From: Methanoregula sp.
Lineage (GTDB): Archaea > Halobacteriota > Methanomicrobia > Methanomicrobiales > Methanospirillaceae
Length of the DNA stretch: 61,778 nucleotides
NCBI GenBank assembly: GCA_026394605.1
Contig: JAPKXY010000028.1
Location: 1 to 61,778, forward strand
Direction of reading: 5' to 3'
Shown here piece by piece: positions 42,946 to 51,496 of the stretch; the first letter of the stretch is position 1, and the number at the start of each line of letters is the position of its first letter. The notes beneath the pieces are model-generated. The model did no database searches. It was not told where the DNA came from and saw only the letters and a list, made by a program, of their open reading frames with translations. The translations under genes and the position numbers were made by a program.

Positions 42946-43062
42946 GTGGATGTGCTGGTGCGATATAATCCGAAGCATGATGCGTATAACCTGCTGGTGA
43001 CAAGGGATACACGGGTTTCATTCCCGAAACTGGGGGACTATTATAAAAAAGCGAACATTTGA
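42946..43062 (+). pseudogene. Decayed 3' fragment of an Rsm22-like gene
   Basis: Read on the plus strand this gives VDVLVRYNPKHDAYNLLVTR and then DTRVSFPKLGD..., matching the last residues of the intact gene at 40749-40820 (VLVRYNPKHDAYNVLVNRKT). Weaker similarity starts near 42930 (TATCCTT..TTGG). Most differences are third-position changes (TAC/TAT, CAC/CAT, AAT/AAC), so the copy diverged while it was still coding, then lost its 5' part. Its frame runs to a TGA at 43062. Confidence 0.75.
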
Positions 43063-43286
43063 ATTTCCCGAATCCTCTTATCAGGATCCCTGTATTCGGG
43101 TTTGCCATTGTTTCGTCACTATTACGTGCCCATGATAGCATACTTCCAATTCTCTGCCCTGCAGGAATGGTCAGTACAAGGTTATCTGCATTGCCTCATT
43201 TGGGTGATTTTCATGAACCGGCCAAAATAATAATGAGGGGGAGATCCCATCTGGCAATCAGCACGTCCACTGCTTCCGCTTGCGGT

Positions 43287-45176
43287 TTAGACTGTTATTT
43301 CGCTTCCGATACTGGTTGTGGGTTCGGTTGCAGAATATTTACGAACACGAACATCATCGAAGTTAGTATAACTCCCGTAATGGTTTTGAAGGGCGATTTC
43401 TCCGGCACTGGCATATGTATTGTCGGTAACGGTCCCTTTAAAGTTGCCATCATCATAAAGATCTATAACGTTTCCATGCACGACTAATTTTCCTTGATAC
43501 CAAGTACCAGCAGTAATCCATTTCGGCACTGCACTGCCAAGATTTGCCCAACCAGAATACGGTGGCATTAAAAATACCTGCTCACTGCCAGTCCTTGCAT
43601 CCCATCTTCCTTTATATCCACGATTAATTGCAAAATTCCCTCTAAACGCAACTTCGCCAATTCCCTCTGTAGAATGCTGATGTTTAAATTCTACTATGCC
43701 ATCTTGAAATCCGTTATACGAAGCAGATGAACCTAATGAGGTGTGACCGTAAGGATCAGATGTGGTACCTCCACCAGCAACAAGATACCCGCTTTCAATA
43801 CGGGGGTATACCCCAGATGTTTTTTCTACAGTCCATTTACTCAAATCTATTGAGAAGTCATCGAAAAAGTCGAATGTCTTTGTTCCATCACTTGTTGTTG
43901 TCTGTGATGAATTACCGTAATACATTCTGAAAGTTGTCGTACTGGCAGTCGGAACTTTAACCCAGAACACCGCACTTGTACCATCGGTTTTCTTTTCCAT
44001 CCAATAGTCATAAGCGGTAGTGCCGTCAGTCCCGATAAAACGTATATCCCCGAAATCTGTTTTCATATGTGCATCATAAGGTACATTTACTCTCATCTGG
44101 TAATTGGCAATTGCCGGGCTGTTTGTAACAGTAATATCACGGTAATACGACCACGGACTGAATATCCGACTGACGTTGATAAACGTCACCTGACTGCTCA
44201 TATTGAACCCTCCGGAATTACTGGCATTCAATACGATGGAATAATTCCCTACGCCGAATGTCATCACTGGATTTTGAAGTGTTGAAAACTCTATTACGGT
44301 ATTGTTACCTGGAGTAATATTCCTGAAACTCCATTTCCAGCCCGTTGGGATGTTCGTTGATGTGTCAATGAACGTAACGGGGAGAGGTGCGGTGCCTGAC
44401 AGGGGTGTGCCAGTAAAGGCCGCAACAGGTGCAGGTACGTTCACGGTTATATAGTTGGTTCGGGTTATTGTGCTGCTGCCACCGGCATTACTTGCCACCA
44501 GGGTGACGGTATATGTCCCGGCACTCGTATAAGTATGCGAGGGGTTTTGAGACGTTGAGGTGTTTACTCCACCAATATCGCCAAAGGTCCAGTTCCAACC
44601 TGTTGGTGAACCGGTTGAGGCGTCCGTGAATGAAACAGGGAGTGGTACCGTACCCATCAGAGGATTTGCGGTGAAATTTGCAGCTGGTGGAGGCACGGGA
44701 GTTGTCGTTGTCGGGGTTGCTGTACCAGTTCCGGAGGGTTGAGTGCCGAAATATGCCGATGACAATACCAGAGCCCCGTTCCCTCCAATGTATACAATCT
44801 GAACCCTGTCTGGCGGAATACACGGGGGAGGAGGGTCATACACAAGCGTCTCACCAATCGCCCATGATGTCCAGGCACCCGGTGTGCCTGTCTTGGTGAA
44901 TTGGGAAGTGCAGTCATCAGTGCCGACGTAGATTTTGAATAACTGTTGTTCAAGCACATCCCCGCCATTGTGGGTCAGGATTACCTTGCAGCTCTGGTTT
45001 GCGATGCCGGCACTGAGTACCGGGATCTTCTCGGGTGGCGGCTGCGACCAGAGCACGACACCGACAATCGATATCGCGATGACGACGATACTGATCAGCA
45101 TAACCGACCCGATGACCTCTGAAACGGCGCCCTCGTTTCCAGCATAAAAAGTATATTCGCGACGGGTCAGTGTCAT
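43287..45176 (-). CDS. Pilin-like surface protein with two PKD domains and a DUF2341/LamG-like C-terminus
   Basis: Class III signal near the start (EGAVSEVIGSVMLISIVVIA, about residues 14-33). A pilin-like head domain to about residue 150 is followed by two PKD domains (FTDASTGSPTGWNWTFGDIG, then FTGTPLSGTAPLPVTFIDTS) and a C-terminal region of DUF2341 type (WSYYRDITVTNSPAIANYQM, FRMYYGNSSQTTTSDGTKTF) and a LamG/concanavalin-like sandwich to the end. This fits an adhesin that binds polysaccharide or other cells. It sits in a series of four pilin-like genes, about 180 nt downstream of the previous one with its own AT-rich gap. Confidence 0.85.
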   Translation of the reverse strand: MTLTRREYTFYAGNEGAVSEVIGSVMLISIVVIAISIVGVVLWSQPPPEKIPVLSAGIANQSCKVILTHNGGDVLEQQLFKIYVGTDDCTSQFTKTGTPGAWTSWAIGETLVYDPPPPCIPPDRVQIVYIGGNGALVLSSAYFGTQPSGTGTATPTTTTPVPPPAANFTANPLMGTVPLPVSFTDASTGSPTGWNWTFGDIGGVNTSTSQNPSHTYTSAGTYTVTLVASNAGGSSTITRTNYITVNVPAPVAAFTGTPLSGTAPLPVTFIDTSTNIPTGWKWSFRNITPGNNTVIEFSTLQNPVMTFGVGNYSIVLNASNSGGFNMSSQVTFINVSRIFSPWSYYRDITVTNSPAIANYQMRVNVPYDAHMKTDFGDIRFIGTDGTTAYDYWMEKKTDGTSAVFWVKVPTASTTTFRMYYGNSSQTTTSDGTKTFDFFDDFSIDLSKWTVEKTSGVYPRIESGYLVAGGGTTSDPYGHTSLGSSASYNGFQDGIVEFKHQHSTEGIGEVAFRGNFAINRGYKGRWDARTGSEQVFLMPPYSGWANLGSAVPKWITAGTWYQGKLVVHGNVIDLYDDGNFKGTVTDNTYASAGEIALQNHYGSYTNFDDVRVRKYSATEPTTSIGSEITV

Positions 45177-45357
45177 GACAATAAAACCTTTTATCCAGAT
45201 TTACTCGTGTTCATGCATATATCCTTTGAGTATATCCACCCTGCGCAGAATGAAAAAATCTTTTTCTGTTCAACACTCTCGCGATACAATGGGACAGGGG
45301 GGGACGACAGTAAAAAATGAGTAAATAGATGTACTGTTGCTTTACATTTTTATTATA

Positions 45358-47208
45358 TCAGTTTGAGCAGACCAGCACATCGTCAAATGATACCGTTGCA
45401 TACACAGCACCATTGGACGAGCCCCCGTTCAGTGCAGGGTAGCCGGTACGCCCGCTCCTTGTCCAGGTGTACGGCCAGTTGGTCGGCTCTACGGTTCCGT
45501 CCGGCCATATCCTGCCGTACAGGGTTCCGCTGTCCATTTTCATTTTAAACCAGTACCAGTTGCCGTTTGTGAAGGTGAACGGATAGATTGTCGGGTTCCA
45601 CATCACCTTGTCATCAAGCCATTGCACGGTGTTATGGTTATTGTGGAATACAAGGTTATAGCCCCTGCCATCACCATCGGTGGTACTGGTGAAAAGGCTC
45701 ACCCCTGCACGAGCCATATCCCCGTCAATCCATGAATCAACCCTCATCTTTGCGGTTATCGTGAGGTTGGATCCAAAGTTCAGCCCGCTGTTGGAGATGA
45801 TCGCTTTCTTGGGGTCTCCGCTGGCACTCGATGTCTGTGAAAGTACCCCGCCGGATTCTGTCCATGTGCCCCGCATTGTCGTCCAGGCGCTTCCCAGTAT
45901 GTTATCGTTGAAGTTGTCGCTGAAGCATACGGGAACATAAATATAATTTGTCCTGATCAGGGTATTGCTGCCACCGGCATTGCTTACCGTAAGGTTCACG
46001 GAATATGTCCCGGCTGTTGTATAGGCATGGGACGGGTTCTGCACTGTCGAGGTGTTTCCGGCACCAATGTCACCAAATGTCCAGTTCCATCCCGTGGGGG
46101 AACCGGTTGATGTGTCCGTGAATACTACCAGAAGCGGCGCAGGTCCTGACGTTGGGGTTCCGGTGAAGTTTGCCACAGGGGGAGTAACAACGGTGATATA
46201 ATTCGTTTTGATTAGGGTGTTGCTGCCACCGGCATTGCTTACCATAAGGGTCACCGAATAGGTGCCGGCAGTCGTATACGTATGGAACGGGTTCTGCAAT
46301 GTTGATGTGTTTCCGGCACCGATATCGCCAAATGTCCAGATCCACCCGGTTGGGGAACCGGTTGACGTGTCTGTGAATGATACCGCAAGCAACGGGGCTC
46401 CTGAAACAGGGGTCCCGGTAAAGTATGCCACGGGTGCCGGCGGGTTCACCGTGATGTAATTTGCTTTAATCAACGTACTGCTGCCACCGGCATTGCTTAC
46501 CGTAAGGGTCACCGAGTATGTCCCGGCACTCGTATAGGCATGCGGCGGGTTCTGCACTGTCGAGGTGTTTCCTGCACCAATGTCACCAAATGTCCAGTTC
46601 CATGTTGTGGGGGAACCGGTGGATGTATCGGTAAATGACACTGGCAGTGGTACCGTGCCTACTTGCGGATTTGCACTGAAATCTGCAGCTGGTGGCGGGA
46701 CCGGGGTTGCAGTCGCCGTTACCGTGGGTGTCACACCAGAGGACGAAAACGATCCGAAGAACGCAGTGGTGATAACATACGAACTGGTGCCGTCATCAAA
46801 TACAATATCCACTCTCTCCGGCATCCTGCTGCATGTCAGGGAATTATAGACCAGCGAATCACCTATCTCCCATGTTGTCCATGCACCTGATGCGCCCCTC
46901 TTGGTGAAGTTTTCAGTCTGGTTTATTCCATCAACAAGGATCCGGAATGACTGCCGTTCCAGGAGATCCCCGCCATCATGGTTCACAAATACCGTGCAGC
47001 TCTGGTTGGTAATGACAGCCGACAGTGAGGGCAATTTATGAGGGGGTGGCTGCGACCATAGTATAACTCCGATAATAGAGACCGCGGCAACAACGATACC
47101 GATCAAAATAAGCGACCCGATGATCTCTGATAGAGCACAATGCCCGCATGAAGCGCCGGAGGAAATGCCGGAAGATGCCCCCGTGTTCTCCTGCCCGGAG
47201 AATTTCAT
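45358..47208 (-). CDS. Pilin-like surface protein with three or four PKD domains and a LamG-like C-terminus
   Basis: A 616-residue protein with a class III signal (CALSEIIGSLILIGIVVAAV, about residues 25-44), a pilin-type head to about 155, then PKD domains each reading like FTDTSTGSPTGWNWTFGDIG and AYTTAGTYSVNLTVSNAGGS, and a C-terminal concanavalin/LamG-like domain (FSDNFNDNILGSAWTTMRGT...). The PKD units are nearly identical in DNA. It is 2 nt downstream of the preceding pilin-like gene, so the two are translated together. It is a likely adhesin on a pilus or cell surface. Confidence 0.86.
   Translation of the reverse strand: MKFSGQENTGASSGISSGASCGHCALSEIIGSLILIGIVVAAVSIIGVILWSQPPPHKLPSLSAVITNQSCTVFVNHDGGDLLERQSFRILVDGINQTENFTKRGASGAWTTWEIGDSLVYNSLTCSRMPERVDIVFDDGTSSYVITTAFFGSFSSSGVTPTVTATATPVPPPAADFSANPQVGTVPLPVSFTDTSTGSPTTWNWTFGDIGAGNTSTVQNPPHAYTSAGTYSVTLTVSNAGGSSTLIKANYITVNPPAPVAYFTGTPVSGAPLLAVSFTDTSTGSPTGWIWTFGDIGAGNTSTLQNPFHTYTTAGTYSVTLMVSNAGGSNTLIKTNYITVVTPPVANFTGTPTSGPAPLLVVFTDTSTGSPTGWNWTFGDIGAGNTSTVQNPSHAYTTAGTYSVNLTVSNAGGSNTLIRTNYIYVPVCFSDNFNDNILGSAWTTMRGTWTESGGVLSQTSSASGDPKKAIISNSGLNFGSNLTITAKMRVDSWIDGDMARAGVSLFTSTTDGDGRGYNLVFHNNHNTVQWLDDKVMWNPTIYPFTFTNGNWYWFKMKMDSGTLYGRIWPDGTVEPTNWPYTWTRSGRTGYPALNGGSSNGAVYATVSFDDVLVCSN
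45952..46640 (-). repeat. Tandem PKD-encoding DNA repeats
   Basis: Three units starting near 45952, 46204 and 46465 share long identical stretches (for example CTGCCACCGGCATTGCTTAC and CACCAAATGTCCAG), about 250 bp per period. A related unit is in the neighbouring gene near 44460-44660. High identity suggests repeat-number changes by recombination and some gene conversion between the two adhesin genes. Confidence 0.75.
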
Positions 47209-47210
47209 GC

Positions 47211-48611
47211 TTACCCGCCCTGAACCGTTGCACTCAGGTTTGCCCGCAAACCCTCAACATGCACATCGTACTGGGTATCGGTACTATCAGCACCATTGAC
47301 TTTCAAATATGCCTGCCCACCGGAAAGTCCTTTCTGATAATAGGTATCCGGCACACCCGCCGTGATATTGATCGCATCGGTGAAGTACCGGTACCATACC
47401 GCAACCGCCCTGCTGTCATTGGATGTGACGCTTAAATTGATCCATTTGGTGTTGTTGTATGTCTGGGAATAGGGGAGGCTCTGGATGCCGGTAACGTGAG
47501 TCCTGACTTGGGCAGGGCTGTTGCCGCCAAGGTTTATAGCATTGGTCTGCTGGAATGGCAGCTCGATGATTTTTACGCTGATGATACCGGTGCGGTTATC
47601 ATAGGAAAATGTGATCGTCGGGGGGAGCTTGTAAGTACTGTTATCCTGCTGGAGGAAAACCCCCCCGTTCTGGTAGTAATACGTCTGGGGTATCCAGTAG
47701 TTGTTACTCGCAGAGTATTCCAGTGCACCAAGAGCAAGCGGGGGATCGGTTACCATATGATCGTATTCATCGGTAATCGAAACGATGCCATAGCCGGAAA
47801 CAAGTGTGCCGTATCTGGAAAATGTTACAGTCATCGGGTACTGCTGATCCTTCAGATACTTGTTCAGACCATACGCATCATCGAGCAGGTTCACGGTGTA
47901 ATTGGGCACACTGCTCCGGGGCTGGATATTCTTGTATACCGTGTAATCCTGAAGGATCATCACTCCGTTTTTATAGACATCTATTGTGATATCCGTACCC
48001 GTCCACCGGTAATCATCATGGTAGACGAATCCGCTGGTTGTATAATTATAATACGTGGTTCTCGGGTTCACTGTCACATTCACGGACCAGTTCTGCCCCT
48101 GTTGCACCAGCACGGAACGTTTTCCTGAACTGTAATCAGACGGTGTGGTATCCGAGATGTTGACAAAAAACTGCTGGGGAGTAGCATTAAAAGGAATTGA
48201 TCCCGGCGCCGGGGTCTGGTTTGTTATAACCTTACCATCCTTGAGCAGGCCCCTTGACTGTACAGTCAGCACCTCCTGCCGCTGGTTGAGCGCCAGTGTC
48301 CCGCCCGAAGGAACGGGGTTCAAGATGGGGATAAAGGAGAAGCTCCCCTGCGTCGCTGTCCCTTGAGTCCCGAGATTGAATGAGGTGCTCATGGCAGTGC
48401 CGACCTGGCTGTTGGTCCAGAGCGCATCCACTCCGATCTTATAGGTAACGAACTGATCCCGTACCTCATTCATGTGGAGGATCTCGTTCTCGCGGCCCTG
48501 CGCAGGGACAGAATACGTGAGATAGATCGAGAATGCAGTGATTATGACAACGAGGAGCAGGATGAACCCGATCACCTCTGAAAGGGCGTGGTCATTGCGG
48601 GCGGCTGTCAT
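47211..48611 (-). CDS. Pilin-like surface protein of the archaeal type IV pilin N-terminal family
   Basis: Starting at the ATG giving MTAARNDHALSEVIGFILLL, the protein has a class III signal (cleavage before Ser-Glu) and one hydrophobic helix, then about 430 residues of beta-rich extracellular protein (TSGFVYHDDYRWTGTDITID, NLLDDAYGLNKYLKDQQYPM) without recognisable repeats. It belongs to the archaeal pilin N-terminal group (DUF7289-like). It is the first of four such genes and abuts the next by 2 nt. Its role may be as a minor pilin or a scaffold for the adhesins. Confidence 0.8.
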   Translation of the reverse strand: MTAARNDHALSEVIGFILLLVVIITAFSIYLTYSVPAQGRENEILHMNEVRDQFVTYKIGVDALWTNSQVGTAMSTSFNLGTQGTATQGSFSFIPILNPVPSGGTLALNQRQEVLTVQSRGLLKDGKVITNQTPAPGSIPFNATPQQFFVNISDTTPSDYSSGKRSVLVQQGQNWSVNVTVNPRTTYYNYTTSGFVYHDDYRWTGTDITIDVYKNGVMILQDYTVYKNIQPRSSVPNYTVNLLDDAYGLNKYLKDQQYPMTVTFSRYGTLVSGYGIVSITDEYDHMVTDPPLALGALEYSASNNYWIPQTYYYQNGGVFLQQDNSTYKLPPTITFSYDNRTGIISVKIIELPFQQTNAINLGGNSPAQVRTHVTGIQSLPYSQTYNNTKWINLSVTSNDSRAVAVWYRYFTDAINITAGVPDTYYQKGLSGGQAYLKVNGADSTDTQYDVHVEGLRANLSATVQGG

Positions 48612-48905
48612 AGGGGGTTCCGGAACCATTCGCTTGTTTTTAAATCTTATGTTTCGTCATATGATAATTCTTGGTAAAATACTTCTCTGTTACAGATGGA
48701 TATATGACAACGGTGAGGGATACCACCATCACCCGGTTGAATGCAAAGCAAAAACGGGTGAAAAATTGAAAAGACGGTAGTAAAAATCCATATTCCAGTG
48801 CTGCAATCCTATCGTGTCCCTGCCTTCTCAATAAGAGTTTTCACTTCAAAACACCAAACCTATCCATTACATGGGACAGGCACCAGTACTTTCCTGCATA
48901 TTTTT

Positions 48906-49898
48906 ATGACGCTCGCCAAAGGTTGTATACTCTGCCATCAGGGCGCAAAGATGGTGCTCTTTGTAACGGGACGCTGCCCCCGGTCATGCTGGTACTGCCC
49001 GCTCTCTTCCGATCGCAAGGACAGGGACGTGGTCTATGCAAATGATCGCCGGATTGAAACCCCAGATCAGATCATAAAAGAGGCAGAGATGATGAGCGCC
49101 CTTGGCACAGGCATCACCGGGGGCGAACCCCTGCTCCGCCTTGACCGCGTCATTGAGTATTGCCGCTTGTTGAAGGAACATTTCGGTCCGGATCACCAGA
49201 TACACCTGTATACCGCAAAAGCCCCGACTGATGCCGAACTGGCGCAGATGAAAGGTCTCGTTGATGAGATCCGGCTCCACCCTCCCCACGAATGCTGGGA
49301 GACCATTCTCGATTCGGATTTTATGCGTTCAGCACACCATGCAAAGGCACTTGGGTTTGATATTGGTTTTGAGGTGCCGGCGCTCCCGGATCTCGAACAC
49401 CTTGCCCCCGCTCTCCCGGCATTAGACTTCCTCAACATCAATGAACTGGAGTGGGGAGAGACGAACGCAGACGAGATGCGAAGGCGCGGATATGAACTCG
49501 CAGACGGGGTGCACAACGCGATCAAGGGGGCGCAGGCATGGGCTCAAAGTCTCTGCCAGCATAAAAAGGTCCACTGGTGTTCATCTGTGTTCAAGGACTC
49601 GGTGCAGCTGCGCGAACGCTTAAAACGCATCGCCGGCAACACAGCGCGCTCGTTCGATGAGATCACAGAGGATGGCACCGTGGTGTACGGCGTACTGGAA
49701 CCGGATATTGGCGCATCAGCAGCCTGCGCTGACCTCTGCCGGCAGGGACTCGGGGAGGACGGGTATGCCCTGTGCGGCGATCATATCGAGATGGCATGGT
49801 GGCTGCTTGTCCATGGTACTGACAAACTCCCTGGCAAAAAATATGTGATCGAACGGTACCCGAACAGGGGAATGGTCGTCGAGGTAACCCCCCTATGA
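48906..49898 (+). CDS. Radical SAM protein of unknown substrate
   Basis: The 330-residue enzyme has the radical SAM motif CPRSCWYCPLSSDR (CxxxCxxC, Cys about 26-33), then GTGITGGEPLLRLDRVIEYC near 70, typical of the SAM glycine-rich loop. Two later cysteine groups (ACADLCRQG and ALCGDH) could bind an auxiliary cluster. The ATG at 48906 follows an AT-rich TATA-like CATATTTTTATG. Its stop overlaps the prenyltransferase start by 4 nt. I cannot assign the substrate; the operon makes a polyprenol- or tRNA-linked role worth testing. Confidence 0.8.
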   Translation: MTLAKGCILCHQGAKMVLFVTGRCPRSCWYCPLSSDRKDRDVVYANDRRIETPDQIIKEAEMMSALGTGITGGEPLLRLDRVIEYCRLLKEHFGPDHQIHLYTAKAPTDAELAQMKGLVDEIRLHPPHECWETILDSDFMRSAHHAKALGFDIGFEVPALPDLEHLAPALPALDFLNINELEWGETNADEMRRRGYELADGVHNAIKGAQAWAQSLCQHKKVHWCSSVFKDSVQLRERLKRIAGNTARSFDEITEDGTVVYGVLEPDIGASAACADLCRQGLGEDGYALCGDHIEMAWWLLVHGTDKLPGKKYVIERYPNRGMVVEVTPL

Positions 49899-50659
49899 TC
49901 CTGCGCCCGCTTATTGACCCGCTGTACGAGAGGTACCTCCGGATTCAGTGCCGGCATGTACCCAACCACATCGCCATCATCCAGGACGGTAACCGGCGCT
50001 ATGCAAAACTATTGGGTATCGATACCGCTGAAGGGCACCGGGCAGGAGCCGACAAGACTGAGGAAATGCTGGACTGGGCGCATGAGCTTGGCATAAGGTA
50101 TATCACGTTGTATACATTTTCAACGGAAAATTTCTCGAGACAGGAGGATGAGGTTGCACATCTGTTCGCCCTTTTTAAAGAGAAGTTCCTCCATGTGATC
50201 CACGATAAGCGCGTAGAGAAGTATAAGATCCGGGTGCAGATGGTCGGAGACCGATTGCTGCTTCCTGAAGATCTGCGGCAGGCAGTGGATGCAGCCGAGA
50301 AAGCGACACGGGATCATACCGGCTTTTTCCTCAATATCGCCCTTGCCTATGGGGGGAGAAACGAGATTGTCCTTGCTGCACGCGACATTCTCTCATCAGT
50401 GAGGAATGGCGCAATCACGCCCGGTGCGATCAATGTCGAGCTGGTCGAGGCGCACTTGCATGGAGGCAGGGGACTTCCACCGGTTGATCTGATCATCCGT
50501 ACAGGTAACGAGTACCGCACCTCCAATTTCCTTCCCTGGCTTGCAAACGGCCACGAGTCCGCTGTTTACTTCTGCGCCCCCTATTGGCCACTCTTCCGCA
50601 AGATTGATCTCCTGCGGGCAATCCGCGTGTTCGACCAGCGGATGCGATTAAGGCTGTAA
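49895..50659 (+). CDS. uppS: cis-Prenyltransferase (undecaprenyl/polyprenyl diphosphate synthase family)
   Basis: A 254-residue enzyme that condenses isopentenyl diphosphate with an allylic diphosphate to long cis-polyprenyl diphosphate, the precursor of the dolichol-like glycan carrier. The catalytic strand HIAIIQDGNRRYAKL (residues 25-39) includes the Asp-Gly-Asn-Arg; FSTENFSRQEDEV near 70, ALAYGGRNEI near 150, and the C-terminal DLIIRTGNEYRTSNFLPWLA, which binds isopentenyl diphosphate, are complete. It overlaps the radical SAM gene by 4 nt. A second, incomplete homologue lies at 51497. Confidence 0.92.
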   Translation: MILRPLIDPLYERYLRIQCRHVPNHIAIIQDGNRRYAKLLGIDTAEGHRAGADKTEEMLDWAHELGIRYITLYTFSTENFSRQEDEVAHLFALFKEKFLHVIHDKRVEKYKIRVQMVGDRLLLPEDLRQAVDAAEKATRDHTGFFLNIALAYGGRNEIVLAARDILSSVRNGAITPGAINVELVEAHLHGGRGLPPVDLIIRTGNEYRTSNFLPWLANGHESAVYFCAPYWPLFRKIDLLRAIRVFDQRMRLRL

Positions 50660-50740
50660 GATACTACCACAACTCCCACCTTCACCCCGCATACCGCTGA
50701 CTATATCTCATGCTCAGGAAGAATAGAACATGGAAACACC

Positions 50741-51484
50741 ATGACCGCTCAGAAAACAGGGGGCGTTGTACGTGCGCAACCTCTGGGTTGCGGAGTTGTA
50801 CAGTGGCGGCACACATCGGTACTTATCCGTGCCGACATCTTTGCAGCGGCACATGAACGGGGACTCAATTTCAGCCATGAGTGCAACCGTGCACTTGCTG
50901 ATCTCGTGGATATCGATTATAATCAGCAACAGCTTCCTGAAGAAACCCCTGCTGAGCCGGTTCTTGTCGCACCTGAACAGGGGCCCTCCCATACACTACC
51001 AGGTTCTGGAACCGGAAAAATGCCGCTCCCTCCGGTAATAAATGCAGATGATCCTGCAACTCCGATACATGTCCTAAAGTTAAAAAAAGAGCGCATCTCC
51101 CGGCATGCCCAAAAGGAACCGGCAGCTGCACCCCGGTCCGCGCACGCTCCTGGGGAGGTTCATGCTCCGCAATTTCCAGAGACATCTGATTCACGGAGGA
51201 CACGGGAAAAGACCAAAAAACCCGGTCCTGAGAAAAAGAAAAGGGAGATTACAATCAAACGGTTTGTCACCACAAAACTTGCACGTGGTGAAGGGAGCGA
51301 TGCAGGCGAAAACGTCATCGCAAAGGATGAGATGTACCAGCTCTTTATGAGGTGGTGCAGGATCCACTCAATATCAGCGATCCCTGATAAGCGATCGTTT
51401 GGGGTGGCGCTTAAAAACCGGTTTGTCATGCAGGAGGCGGAAGTGAAGGGTTCTCCCTGCTGGATCAATGTAAAAATCCGATGA
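50741..51484 (+). CDS. Two-part protein: CcdA-like N-terminus and D5 primase-type winged-helix C-terminus
   Basis: The 247-residue protein has an N-terminal segment TSVLIRADIFAAAHERGLNF with helices like the CcdA antitoxin (ribbon-helix-helix), then a long disordered Pro/Ala/Lys-rich linker (about 75-170), and a C-terminal domain (MYQLFMRWCRIHSISAIPDK, VALKNRFVMQEAE, GSPCWINVKIR) like the small winged helix at the end of phage and plasmid D5-type primase-helicases. No toxin gene is adjacent. It could be a DNA-binding regulator left from a mobile element. Both domain calls rest on pattern only. Confidence 0.6.
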   Translation: MTAQKTGGVVRAQPLGCGVVQWRHTSVLIRADIFAAAHERGLNFSHECNRALADLVDIDYNQQQLPEETPAEPVLVAPEQGPSHTLPGSGTGKMPLPPVINADDPATPIHVLKLKKERISRHAQKEPAAAPRSAHAPGEVHAPQFPETSDSRRTREKTKKPGPEKKKREITIKRFVTTKLARGEGSDAGENVIAKDEMYQLFMRWCRIHSISAIPDKRSFGVALKNRFVMQEAEVKGSPCWINVKIR

Positions 51485-51496
51485 TTTTGATACTGA

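Noticed and set aside
43059-43487. A plus-strand ORF after the Rsm22 remnant
   Set aside because: It extends over the 3' end of the PKD/DUF2341 gene on the other strand and its residues look random. The only meaningful plus-strand similarity is the remnant ending at 43062.
41210-46640. CRISPR-like or mobile repeats in the adhesin region
   Set aside because: The repeats are in frame and encode IPT or PKD domains of sensible proteins, so they are internal domain duplications and not an array.
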